From positions 1 through 39,396 of the forward strand of contig JADNYJ010000305.1 of the NCBI GenBank assembly GCA_015501075.1: 39,396 nt of DNA, read 5' to 3'. Origin of the DNA: Gymnopilus junonius. Its lineage: Eukaryota > Basidiomycota > Agaricomycetes > Agaricales > Galerinaceae. Positions within the stretch are counted from its first letter, which is position 1; every line of letters starts with the position of its first letter. The notes beneath the pieces were generated by a model. It was not told the origin of the DNA and searched no databases. It was given only the letters and a program-made list of their open reading frames with translations. This document shows, in pieces, positions 1 to 10,799 of this stretch. The position numbers and the translations under genes were made by a program.

Positions 1-2655
1 ATACCCCCCCTCCAAAAATGGAGTCGTGCTCAATCTCCCGGTGAAATTCACGCTCAAACTCGAGTTCGGGCACGCAGGAGGAGGCGTCCGCATATGGATC
101 TACGTCTCCATGAGGATCTACTAGGTCGAGTAGGGAGTGGGGTGTAGGAAGTTGTGGTTGTCTTCTGTGATGGGGTAGGAATAGGCGGGGGCATTGGGTA
201 TGAGTTGTTGCTGTGTGGGAAGCTGTTCGTGTTGGTGCTGTTGAGGCTTTGTGCGCTTTGTGGTTCATTCTGGATTTCAGCTTGCACTTGGCGTGCACTT
301 TCGCCTGTAGCAGCATGGGCATTGGCTTCGACATGGGCACTGGCAGTGGCTATAGCACCAGCACCAACACCGCTACCAACCCAGCCCTCCTCCAAATCCG
401 ATTCTGGCACCTCCCTGATAGGTTCCACAGCAAACTTGCCCTTGCCCTTGGTAGGACTAGAAGCCGGCTTCACGCCCGAAGCTGACACTGGACGTCGACC
501 CCGACACAGATGTACGCACTTTCTTCTTCTTTCTCCTTCTTCTTCCTATCACTCGCCAAAAGCTCTGTGAGTGTCGGCAATTTGTCCGCCCTTGCTGGAG
601 GTGGGGGCGTTGAAGGTGCTGTGCCTGGTGGTGGAGGAACACCTGAAGACATTTTAGCTCTCGTTCCTCGCATAGGACCAGGAGTAGGAGTCGGTGTCGA
701 GGGACTCCCAATCCCTGCACCCTCACTTCTACTAACTATAGGTGTAACATGATGAACGGCAGCCTTCAGCATCCGAGGACTTCTCGAAGCAGCAGCAGCT
801 GCTAAAGCGAACCCCGTCAATGTCTGACGGTAAGGCGATTTATTCCTATTATCACCCATACTTGGACCAGGTGAAGAGGACGTTAACAGCTCGTAGGCAG
901 ATAATGTCCTGGCTCGCTTTAAGGCGCGTTCTACGTCTTCTTCTTCTCTTCGATTTTGATTTTGGTTAGTGTTAGGGGTTAGTGGGGCGTTGGCATTGGC
1001 ATTAGAGGTGCTGGGTTCATCGTGACGACGAGGCGTGATGAAAGTGGGCTCGCGTTCACGTTTGTTGTTCGCATTTATAACCGTCGGTGGACTGTCAGCA
1101 CCAGCACCAGCATTCACCGCCGCTGGAGGAGCAGCATGAAGCTTCCGTGTAGGCGTCGTAGGTATAGGTATATCAGGCAACGAAGCAGACACGTTAAGCG
1201 GGGTTCGCATGGGTGTACCTGCGGGCGTATGCCTCCCATATGTCTTGGTGACACGAGGAGAAACCGGCACTGGCGGTGCAACACGAGGTGTCGCCGCCGA
1301 AGACGGTGACTGGATAGGTGATAAAGGGAATAGAGGAGCAGGAATGTGGGGGCCTTGAGGTTGGAGGCGACGTTGAGGGGGTGAATTACTAATGCCAATA
1401 ACGGCTTTCGAGGACGAGGAGGCGAGGGGACGTTTCGCGGCAGGTTTGGGCGTTGAAGTTAATATCTGGGAAGAGGAGAACGAATGGAGGAAGGACTATT
1501 CTCCACGACGGGAAGAAAGATAAATTGAAAATTAAAAGGAAAATGAATCAGAAAGCAAAACGAAAAGAGAAAGAAAGAAAGAATCAAATTAGACACGATA
1601 CACAATATCAAATGAAAAGGAAAAGAGCTCACAGCGTCTGGGAGCTCGTCTATCCTTTGAATCTCCGTTTCTTTATTCTTGTCCTTGTTCTTGGAGGACG
1701 ATGGTTCAGGTGGTACGTCACCACCAGGAGGACCATTGGGACGGTCTGCAGAAGGCTGCTTCTTGTGGTTACCATTACCAGTGGGTTTGCTGGGTTTGCC
1801 ACCGGTACTGTTCGTGTTCTGACTTGCACGCTTGACGACTCCAAACCCAAAGGGAGCAGCGTCTCTCAGAGGATCGGTGAGGGAGGAAGCAGCGGCGAGT
1901 TGGTTCTGAATCTGAGAGATCGAACCAGTACCAGCACCAGCCTTGAGAGTCACCTTAGTCTTACTAGCTTGGGGTTGTTCGGCTTGGTTGGAAGTGCTCG
2001 GTTCATTAGGCACAGGCACAACCACACCCGCACCCACATCAACATGAACCGAACCAACCAGATGACCCTCGATCGCCAAACTCGGGCCTTTACTAGGCGG
2101 CAGCACCCTCCTCTGCCAATTCTCCACTTTATCCTTGAGTTTCCTTTCCTCCAGATACTTCTTCTCCCACTCATTCCACTCCACCTCTGTCTTGGCATTG
2201 ATCCATCCTATCCCGTCACCCTCCAGGGGTTCCGGGGGCCTCCTGTCCGTTCGCGTCCCCGACCAACGACCGTACTGCCCGCTCGTCGACTCCATCTTGA
2301 GCAACCTTGCAACGAGGGCCCATTTCCCATCTGCGGGGTTCCCATCGGCTTCGATGAAAGCTTCGCGCACGCGTTGCTTGAGGACGGCGATGCGCTCTTC
2401 CCTGGCGGCGAGAAAGGCGGCTTCTTCGTATCCGTGGCCGTCTTCATCTTCTGATTTATCGGAAGAGGGGAGTCGAGGTGGGGTGGGCGGTTCTTCCCGG
2501 ACGATTTGGGCGAGGGCGTGGTGTTTCCGTTGCAGATCTTCGAGATAGGTTAGGTTGGGTGAGAAACCGGATATGGAGGATAGGGAGGGTAGGGAAGATT
2601 CGAATGCAGCGGCATTGGAGTCTTCTGGGAAAACAACGGGCGTGTAGAGCGCCAT
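1..2655 (-). CDS. Hypothetical basidiomycete protein, 5' part (runs off left edge)
   Basis: I do not recognise this gene. Exon 1 (2655 down to 1633, 341 codons) starts with MALYTPVVFPED and has a charged, helical N-terminal half rich in E/K/W (for example VEWNEWEKKYLEERKLKDK, residues ~155-175), then a low-complexity S/P/G tract. A 167-nt intron (1466-1632, GTGAGC...CCCAG) leads to exon 2 (from 1465). Exon 2 encodes a proline/serine-rich disordered segment with a run of A residues, a helix with RREEEDVERALKRARTLS and the motif LPTLTELLASDRKKKEKEEE. Beyond ~526 the frame is uncertain. A 38-nt GT-AG intron (about 488-525) would join to TSGVKPASSPTKGKGK, but it is shorter than the other introns here. 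Near 139-142 (GGGG) the frame changes again, from a serine/threonine tail to a convincing LLDLVDPHGDVDPYAD segment that stays open to base 1. The protein is probably nuclear or cytosolic and largely disordered. Confidence 0.7.
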
Positions 2656-4508
2656 GTCCTCTTGTGGTTTCGTCGTTGATGTAGTTGGGTTTCAAAGTGA
2701 AATTTTGATATGTAGAGTCCGTCCTTCCGCAGAGATTTCCAAGAAAAAGAGGGATAGAGTGAGATATAAGATCCAGGAAAGAACAAGATTTATCGAGTCA
2801 TGTTCAAAAGTCCAACAGTGTGAAGGACGTTGTTCAAGTCAGAATCCAACTGCCCATTTACAATTGTTTCACTGGGGTTAGGGTTAACAAGATCATGTGA
2901 CCTTAATTGCTGGACTCGCGCCGCAACTCTTTCAATTGTCTTCCAACTTCAAGCCCGTTACTTGGTTAACCATCCACATAAACGCCCATCGATTATCGCC
3001 TACCTGTTAGACTTTTAAACCTCTCCCACCAGATCCGAGTCCACCAGCTGGCGTTGACAAGGCGCTGATTTTCTCAGTGAATTTTGTCACGTAACAGACT
3101 CAATGTAATCTAGAGCACCAACTACTACAGACTCGAGCGTAGAAAGCTTCAACAGTGATGAAGCCCTCATAACGAGCAAAGCCAATAAATTTAGAGGGCG
3201 GAGACTTGGGTGGAATGGATGCTGTTCTGGAGCGCCATGTCGGAAGGGAACAGCAACACTGAGAACTGTCTACTTCGGAGTTGCGCCAATCCATGTTGTA
3301 ACTTAGACTGCTGGAAAGACGGCGACTAATCTTTTATATTGCATTCTTCTCTGACGTAGCTGAAATTTCTGAGCCATGAGGGATAACCATTATTATAAAC
3401 AGGTGGGAACAGATATAAATTAGCGTACCTCACAGAGTCAAAGCGTACCGATGCACGTTCACGGTTCGTCGTGTTGAGGGCAGACCATGATATAGACTAT
3501 CTTGGCTGAAAGGCCAGTCAATAATATCATTTCCATCCTCTTCATGGTAAGAAAGCCACCCACAACCAAGCTTTGAAATCACTAATAATTGTAGCAAAAA
3601 AATGCGAATGTAAAATTTCGATAATATTAATATCAGCCCGCCCGTTGCCTATCATATTGGAAACGAATCGCATACTAATATATTTGACCGATCCTCCGGC
3701 CTTAGTCGTACGCGAGCTCGCCCAATATAACTTGAAGCTTCTTTCCAGCCTGGAATACCCCATCATTGTGCACGCGACTAGCGGGTGAAGGACTTGAAGT
3801 TGCAGAGGACACCCAGACTCTAGACACCATGGTCCATGACGTCGACATGCACGTGATTACTTAAAGTTATAAACGAAGTCCTCCCGGCCCGTCCCGGCCT
3901 TGACCATTGGTGTTGGTTCCCGTGCTTTTTTCGTTTTGTCAGACCACGGGGACAAAAACTTTCGTGAACCGCATAAAGGATTACTTTCTATTCACTGCAA
4001 TGAACCCTTAGGTATTCTCTCCTTCTTCAGGGCAGTCTTACTAAAGACATCCTTTTTTCCCTTCTCACAGCATTAAGGACGGGATCCTGATCTAGGATTT
4101 ATTTATTTCTTCAGGCAATTAGCAATGCTTGGCAAGGCGGTAGATGGTAAGTTATTCTGGATTGCGACCGATCACTCGCCCTTTGTATCTCGATCTTCCA
4201 TACAGGAATGTCCATAGTTCGACAAGAATGCATTCCACATCGTTCGGGACCACATGAACACTCACTAACGATCTCGTGTTAAATCGCATCTTAATGTTCA
4301 GCCATGGTTTTCGGTCTCTCGTCTACTTGCTGTCACCCGTCCAAGCAAGACTTTTTCCAGAGTAACTCCGTATCCTCTTTAACAATTCTGCCGAGTTTTT
4401 ACAAAATAGAAACGCTTATGACCAACAGGAATGGTTCTACTCCTTCGGACGGCCCGCCTCGTAGGTATAAGTAAATGTGATATCCTTCAAGTTGTGCTTT
4501 GCTCCAAA
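2656..4508. other. Intergenic region between divergent genes
   Basis: About 1.85 kb separates the divergently transcribed hypothetical gene and the GH51 gene, so it must hold both promoters. No open frame here has codon structure or splice sites I would accept; the short ORFs at 3100-3294 and 3542-3788 overlap on both strands and look random. A possible TATA-like TATAAGTAA lies at about 4466, some 40 bp before the GH51 start codon. I see no repeat, RNA gene or transposon end. Confidence 0.6.
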
Positions 4509-7500
4509 ATGTGGAACTTCAAAATCGTTGGATTACTCACCATTCTGGCAACGAAAGCGTTGGCTGTGACGGTCACCGTCAGTGCGACTGCGAGCCATGC
4601 TGTTCCAACCACGCTTTGTGAGTCTGGGTGTTTATTGACGTGACTAATTGAGTCTAATATGATGCAGTTGGACAGATGTTCGAGGTAAGGATTTGGTCCA
4701 TCCATGTCAAGCACAAGTCGAAGAAATAAAACGCTGCTTTTATTCCAGGATATTAGCGTATGTATCTCTGTAAAATTTCTGACTTACAGCGGAAGACGTT
4801 TCTAACCTTCGGCATTGATTTAGCATGTAAGAAAATCTACCTCGTTTGAAGAATATATAATCCAACGAATTCTCGTATCCGTTAGAGCGGGGATGGAGGA
4901 CTCTACACTGAACGTACGCCATGATTTCATTGCAAATACCTTACGTTTCGTAACGGTTGCACTAGTTCTGCAAAATCGCGCGTTCCAACAGGTTACCCCA
5001 GGTATATATTTAGCTTTGACTAGCAGCGTAATTTCCAGACTTACGCTCGTTCCATGAAGGTACCTCGGCAGCGTTGAGTGCATGGGCTGCCGTCAATGGA
5101 GCTACGATCTCTGTCATCCAGGAGACCGTTCCGGTGTCGTCTGCTCTTCCAAACGCTCTTCACGTCACCATACCAAGCGGAAAGACTGGACAGGTAGGAT
5201 TTTCGAACTCTGGTTATTCAGGTAAGGGATCGATTTCACCTCTTCAATCTGCTTTTGGTGTACCTAATGCTCTTTACAGGTATCAAGGTCGCTGCGGGGT
5301 CAACCTATAGCGCATCCTTCTATTACAGATTTCCAACCAGCTCTAGCTTTAGCGGAAACGCAGTGATCAACCTTCAATCAACGTCTGGACAAGTCTTCGG
5401 TTCTGCCACGGTACAGCTCTCTGGGTCTCAGACGACATGGAAGCAAGTGTCCGCTTCGATCACGCCAAGCACAAGCGCTAGTTCGACATCCAATCTATTC
5501 ACTGTCACCCTCGACGGGGCGTCTGCTTCTGGCCAAACGATCAATTTCGCTATGTTTTCATTGTTCCCACCCACTTTCAAAGGACGTGCTAATGGCATGC
5601 GAGTAGATATTGCCGAGGCGAGAATTTCGAGTTGATTATTCCGCTTGTCAGGCTCACGCTCCGACGTTGTAGGCTCTCGCCGAAATGGGCCCTTCTTTCT
5701 TCCGCCTCCCCGGAGGAAATAACCTTGAGGGTCAGACGACTGCGACCAGATGGCAGTGGAACGCGACGGTGACTACCCACTGATACCGAGTACATCACAT
5801 ACTGCTACTGAATAATTCTGACTTCAGGTCGGTGCATTGGTGAATAGACCAGGTATTAATTTTAATTTTTGCCACTACCTTCTCGCACTTTCTTACCATG
5901 AACTTTAGGCAGACAAGGAGACTGGGGATATACCAACACTGAGTATGTGTGATGCATTTAAATCCATCATAGAAGTGGAATTCATGAGATCCTCAGTGGT
6001 CTCGGGCTCTTTGAATATCTAACATGGTGTGAGGACGTTGGCATGCAACCAATAATGGCCATCTGGTCAGGTATGAATCGACTCATTGCCTGTTACTTAG
6101 ACAAAATTCCTGACACGCTCCCGCTATTCAGGATACTCCCTTGGTGGAACCAGCATTGCAACAGGTCAACTTGGACCTTACATTCAGCAAGCCATGGACC
6201 AGGTAATCCTTTTCTAAATTTAAATTCATTACTTTATGTCAAACTTCTATTCTTGCAGATTAATTTTGTCATTGGAGATCCGTCCCAAAGTTCAGCAGCT
6301 GCTCTCCGTTCTTCGCTCGGCCATCCTGCGCCGTTCACTTTGAACTACGTCGAGGTCGGAAATGAGGCGAGTTTCCCAGATATTTCAGAACTTTGGCTTG
6401 TATCGCTCACGCCTTTGCTTTTACAACAGGATTTCTTCTCATCCACGTGGGTTATTTTCATTTTTATATGAACGTCGATGCAAATACTCAGGATCTTGGA
6501 CCTTGATGCAGATATACGTACAGGTGGAACCAGATTGTCACAGCATTGCAGGCGGAATTTCCCAATATCCGTATGCATATCTTGCCATCATTCTCCTTAG
6601 GATTATTGACCATCTCGCCATGAATTTGATATTATTCCCAGACTTCATCGCAACTGGATATGTGAACAACCCCGCTCTTACTCCCAATCCTGGCCAGTGG
6701 GACGTTCATGTCTACCAAACTCCCAGTAAGCTATTCAATGATTGCGTCAAAATTTGGCGACTGATATTTGGCAGCTTGGTTTGCCCAAAATGCCTTTTAT
6801 TATGACAGTTACAAGGTAAGATTCAGTTATGTGACTGTGATAAATTTATTTGACAGTGAATGAAATCAGCGGGACGGTACGAAATATTTTGAGGTATTCT
6901 ATTTGCTATCTTCGAGTCATGATCATGGACTCATTGACAATGCAAGGGAGAATACGCTGCTATTTCTACGAATTCGAATAACCTGTACGGAGCACCAGGA
7001 ACAGGTCGTTTGACGTACCCTACTGTACAAAGTAAGTTCGAGTCGTCCTGAGGTTGACTCTGGCTTTTTTCGACTGACATTCAACCTTCCAACCAGGTGC
7101 CGTTGGTGAAGCTGCGTTCATGACTGGTCTAGAAAGGAATAGCGATATTGTGTGCGCCCTTGCCTAATTACACAGGCTTTTTGTTCTGATCGACCCAATG
7201 TTGTTCAGGTTTGCCGCTTCCTACGCGCCACTTCTTGGGGTAAGCATTATACTTTCTTACACACAGTATTGCAGTTTCCTGAGGGCTTCTTCCTTCAGTC
7301 TGTGAGCAGTAACCAATGGGTAATGTTTTTGGCTTTCTTTATTTGCAACCTTTTACTTACTGGACATATTTATCGACAGACACCCAATTTACTTGCATTT
7401 GAGTGAGCCAATCCGTTCTCTTGACATTTCCTTGTCCATTTCTCTAAGAACTTATTTCCAGTGCCAATGCAGTCTATCGTTCCACCAGCTTCTATGTTCA

Positions 7501-8368
7501 GAAGGTATTTGTTATACACATATTTTCTATACCCGAGACCTTCTGATTTGTCACTTAGTTGTTCAGCTTGAATCGCGGTGACTCTTACCTGCCAAGCACT
7601 CTGCCCACCAACGGCGGAACTTTGTTCTGGAGCGTAGTTCAGCAGACGTCCACCAACTCAATCATCATCAAGGCAAGTTCCTCGTTCTTGCTTTTGCGTC
7701 TCTTACCCGATGCTCATCAAATTCCCCACCAATTATTATTTGAATTCGTCAATCAGATCTCCAACACAGCGACAAGCTCCCAATCGCTCACCTTTGTCTT
7801 GCCCTTCAACACAGTAGCATCAGGCGGGACAGCGCAAGTATTGACCGGGGACCCCACATCTAGCAATACGCCTTCGAACCCGAACCTCATCGTTCCGGTT
7901 ACCAGCACGATATCGACTGGGAAGACGTTTACTTATTCTGCGCCTGCGAATAGCGTTAATGTGTTGACGGTGTCGCTTGGTGGGAGTGCGACGACGACGA
8001 CAAGCCCTGGCGGTACGACTACGACTAGTGTACCGTCTTCAACTCCGACGTCGGGGGCGCCACTTTATGGACAATGTGGTGGAGTGGGTGTTTTGCCGAT
8101 TCATTCCATATGTTTTGTATGCTGATTGAGATGGGTTTCAACCTGCCAGATCGGATGGACGTGCGTCAATCATCTAGGATTAATGCTTTAGAGAAAGTAT
8201 GGTACTGACATTTTTTCAACACAACAGTGGGCCTACCGTATGCGCTCAAGGAACGTGCCAGGTTTCAAATCGTGCGTGTTCCTCCTATTTTTTTTTGCAA
8301 GTTGTGGTCCTTCCTTAACTTTGATTATATTTGCTTACACTCCAGCTTACTACTCGCAATGCTTGTAA
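4509..8368 (+). CDS. Secreted GH51 alpha-L-arabinofuranosidase with C-terminal CBM1
   Basis: Predicted to release terminal arabinofuranose from arabinan or arabinoxylan outside the cell. The spliced product is 699 aa (2100 nt, an exact multiple of three). A signal peptide (about residues 1-19, [19 protein letters not shown]) precedes the GH51 start motif [19 protein letters not shown]. Next come a jelly-roll-like insert, [12 protein letters not shown], the acid/base motif [11 protein letters not shown], the FEGEYA nucleophile region, a C-terminal beta domain, a T/S/P linker and a CBM1 ([20 protein letters not shown]...YYSQCL). The start is the only ATG giving a signal peptide. There are 29 introns: 4618-4667, 4685-4748, 4758-4823, 4827-4885, 4914-4965, 5002-5059, 5222-5279, 5618-5672, 5769-5827, 5853-5908, 5943-5996, 6071-6131, 6203-6258, 6367-6429, 6447-6523, 6571-6641, 6726-6774, 6816-6869, 6894-6946, 7032-7096, 7152-7208, 7240-7298, 7320-7379, 7403-7461, 7505-7558, 7673-7756, 8084-8149, 8161-8227, 8272-8345. 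Confidence 0.93.
4824..4826 (+). other. 3-nt microexon (one His codon) in the GH51 gene
   Basis: The exon before it (4749-4757, 9 nt) encodes Asp-Ile-Ser and the exon after it (from 4886) encodes Ser-Gly-Asp-Gly-Gly-Leu-Tyr. GH51 enzymes have a His between these blocks. The only CAT flanked by AG and GT is 4824-4826, between GATTTAG and GTAAGA. It leaves two ordinary introns of 66 and 59 nt, the first with a CTAAC branch-like site at about 4801-4805. Skipping it would join DIS to SGDGG in frame and lose only the His. This is inferred from splice signals and family conservation, not from RNA. Confidence 0.75.
5618..5672 (+). other. GC-AG intron 1 in the GH51 gene
   Basis: The donor reads GAG/GCGAGA and the acceptor TTGTAG/GCT. 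Removing these 55 nt gives [19 protein letters not shown], the expected GH51 block. No GT donor nearby restores that frame and sequence. Confidence 0.8.
6367..6429 (+). other. GC-AG intron 2 in the GH51 gene
   Basis: The donor reads GAG/GCGAGT and the acceptor ACAACAG/GAT. Removal (63 nt) produces YVEVGNEDFFSSTW. The catalytic acid/base Glu codon is the last codon before the intron. No GT donor gives the conserved sequence. Confidence 0.82.
7673..7756 (+). other. GC-AG intron 3 in the GH51 gene
   Basis: The donor AAG/GCAAGT is the textbook GC-AG consensus and the acceptor is AATCAG/ATC. Removal (84 nt, the longest intron in the gene) joins SIIIK to [11 protein letters not shown]. Retaining it would keep the frame open but insert 28 unrelated residues, so the skipped form is favoured by homology rather than by a stop codon. 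Confidence 0.75.
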
Positions 8369-8556
8369 TGGTAAAAGTGGAAGCGCAAGAAAATCGGACA
8401 AAGGAAAAAAAAACACGAGGTGGCAATGGGACATTTCAAGTGTTGCAAATCAAATTATGTATACATTTTTTCGGAGGAAATTCAAAATCAAATCGTGGTG
8501 TCAGTCTTTGTTCCAGTCCATGATAAAACACATTATCAAGCAACTATCTTCATGCA

Positions 8557-9942
8557 TTAAGCTTTAATCCCCATCGAAACCAAACCAGGCACGATTCCCG
8601 ACTCCTCAATCGCCACCTCCACTTCTCGGGGCAAGGACTCCAAGAGAGGCAGCGCCTTAGTTTCCGTAGGAATCCAGCCGAGTGCCTTGAGACGATCGGC
8701 GTCGCCGCGGTGGTTGCTTGCGAAGACAACCCAGCCTCCTGAAAAGACAGAGCAGGAAAAGGGTCAATGCTAGCTGGCCCGGGACTCGGAATTTGGTTGG
8801 CTTACTTTCGCCCCAGGGATCCGTGACAGCTGGAGGTAGGGGCCTGGATCCGCCTTCTTCGAGGAGCCCTTTACTGTGCATGACCTGGAGATGAGGATTG
8901 AATGGTAAGCGGAACTGAAAAGGGAGGACTTATAGGAGGTACTTACGTCGCCAATGACCTTTGTTATCTCGTGGAATGTGACGCGGGGCTCGTTGGTCGT
9001 GATGAAATCTAGTAATAGAAGATGAAGTTCATAGGTGAGTTGAATTTGAGTTGGCAAATTTCGACTCACATAGTCCTTCAGTGCCCTTCTTCCCTTCAGC
9101 ATCAGCAGCGGCTGCCTCGAAAACCGTCAATAACCCATTCGCACAGTCCTTGACGTGCACGTTGTCGTAGGTGTTGTGGCCTGGTCCCCATGTTCCGGAT
9201 TGTTTGATCGTTTTGAACATCTCGACGAAGGAGCGGACAGCCATGGTCGATTTTTTGATGCCTATATGAACGAATATGTAAGTGTTAGTTCCTTCCAAAC
9301 TTCAAATTGATCTATGAAACTGACCTTCCCCGACACCATACAACCATCCAGGGATAACGACGATCGTGCGCACTGGGTTCTCCCCCTTCTTCTTGCCGGC
9401 ACCAATGACGAGCTTGTCGCATTCCAAATGAGGGTTGGCGGGTGGAAGCTGCTCCAGTTTGAGCGTGGTATCGCTATATTGGGGGATTTGGGACTCAGGA
9501 AGCAGCTCGCCGCGCGAGTTGTCGGAGGTGATACCTGTTCCTGAAACATGGATGTACAGGGGCGGTGAAGAGGTACGCTTGGATTGGGTCTCGAGGCCTG
9601 AGAGGATAGCTGGGGATGCCGAAGGGCAGTTGTCAATTTTACGCCCCAGTTACATGAAGACCCAACCCACCTTCAGCGCATCCAACGTGGTCCGAACTCG
9701 CACAATTGATCACATACTTGGTCTTCTCCGCCTGTCCTTTGATTACATCCGCATCGTCCAAGGTGCTTCCACAAAGGATAAGTTAGGGTGTAGGGACTTG
9801 ATTTGGGCTTTGGTAGCTGAAGATACTGTGGGCCGGACGAACATGGCAATATGGAACTGAGGCAGGCGCTGCGCGAGGAGGATGAGCAGCTGCGAGCCCA
9901 GGTATCCTGTGCCTCGAGCAGAAAGATGGTTTCTGAAGACAT
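8557..9942 (-). pseudogene. NAD(P)-dependent epimerase/NmrA-like SDR, frame broken twice
   Basis: A cytosolic atypical short-chain dehydrogenase with an N-terminal Rossmann fold; substrate unknown. Exons (minus strand): 9942-9671, 9609-9325, 9261-9070, 9008-8947, 8884-8806, 8738-8557. Recognisable blocks are MSSETIFLL, GTGYLGSQLLILLAQ (dinucleotide-binding GxxGxxG), DDADVIKGQAEKTKYVINCASSDH, YIHVSGTGI, TIVVIPGWLYGVGEG, GPGHNTYDNVHVKDCANGLL and a C-terminal GGWVVFASNHRGDADRLKALGW. Two single-base gaps, at about 9912-9918 (inside the glycine-rich loop) and about 9764-9768, change frame; the frames on either side are intact. Exon lengths sum to 1072 nt, and adding the two missing bases gives 1074 (357 aa), a normal family length. 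It could be a recent pseudogene or a real gene with assembly deletions. It converges on the GH51 gene, with only 188 bp between stop codons. Confidence 0.75.
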
Positions 9943-10799
9943 AGGGTCAAGTAAAGACAATGGGAGCAAGAGCGAAGAGAGTCTGATCGATGGGGACGAT
10001 CTTGGCGTTCAACCGCATGCTTTGACCCGCCCTTTTATGCATTCTTGGACCACGCCCAACCGAGAGACGCAACGGCGAACTCTCCGAGCGCACTCTGGTC
10101 TTTACCTTGGTCTTCAACATAAAAGAACTAGAATTACAGCGATCGAATTACCATACATAGCTGGAGAGTGCAGTGAATTTTCGAATTTCAAAGTGGACAT
10201 TACGAGCTAGAGCGCCCAGCGGCGCGCGATGACACCGGCGGGATCACGATTGGTGGGAAATTAACATGTGACCGTGTCTGTAATCAATTCTCTTGTTTTT
10301 GAAGGGCTGTTTCTGCCAGGACCCCGGCTTTCCTGAGTCTCCTCATTCGATGTGCTTCCGATGGATTGTACGAAGTTGTTAACTCATGATAAACTTTGGA
10401 TAACATGGCATATGCCATCCTCGACAGGAGCGCCGGAGCTGCTGGAGCCAGGCACCGTTCCTTTTGCTATCGACTTTCGTCACTGTGACTAATTCCGAAA
10501 TGAATTTCATATGCCACTGAACTGCTCTACTAGGGATCTATGATAATTTGTTCCTATGTCTTTTCAATTCCTGTCCTTGACGTGAGCTCTATGACCTTGG
10601 ATTTCTCTACTACTGATTCGAAATTTACTTGGTTGTAGTAACTAAGGCACCGCTGGTCGGTAACTCTATAACACCGCTCTGAGAGGTGCATAGGATCTTC
10701 TAAGGCGACTTCAATAATGCACCTCACTCTCATGTCTTCCTTAATATGAAAAGGCAGGCATTGCTTGTACGTGGCGTTTAACATCTCGCAAATACATCG
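9943..10799. other. Intergenic region upstream of the SDR gene
   Basis: About 860 bp with no acceptable coding exon. The first ~250 bp would be the SDR promoter. Short ORFs here (for example 10554-10784 on the minus strand) have no splice or composition support. The right end abuts the lectin-like relic. Confidence 0.5.

Noticed and set aside
488..525. 38-nt GTGCGT...GTCAG intron in the left-edge gene
   Set aside because: It would give a good join (TSGVKP), but it is shorter than every other intron here (49 nt or more), so a frame break is equally possible. Kept only as uncertain.
154..570. 138-codon plus-strand ORF
   Set aside because: It is antisense to the Ser/Thr/Pro-rich coding region of the left-edge gene; such regions leave complementary frames open by chance.
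2876..2889. GGGGTTAGGGTTAAC, telomere-repeat-like
   Set aside because: Fewer than two full TTAGGG units in ordinary intergenic DNA; chance or a trivial interstitial motif.
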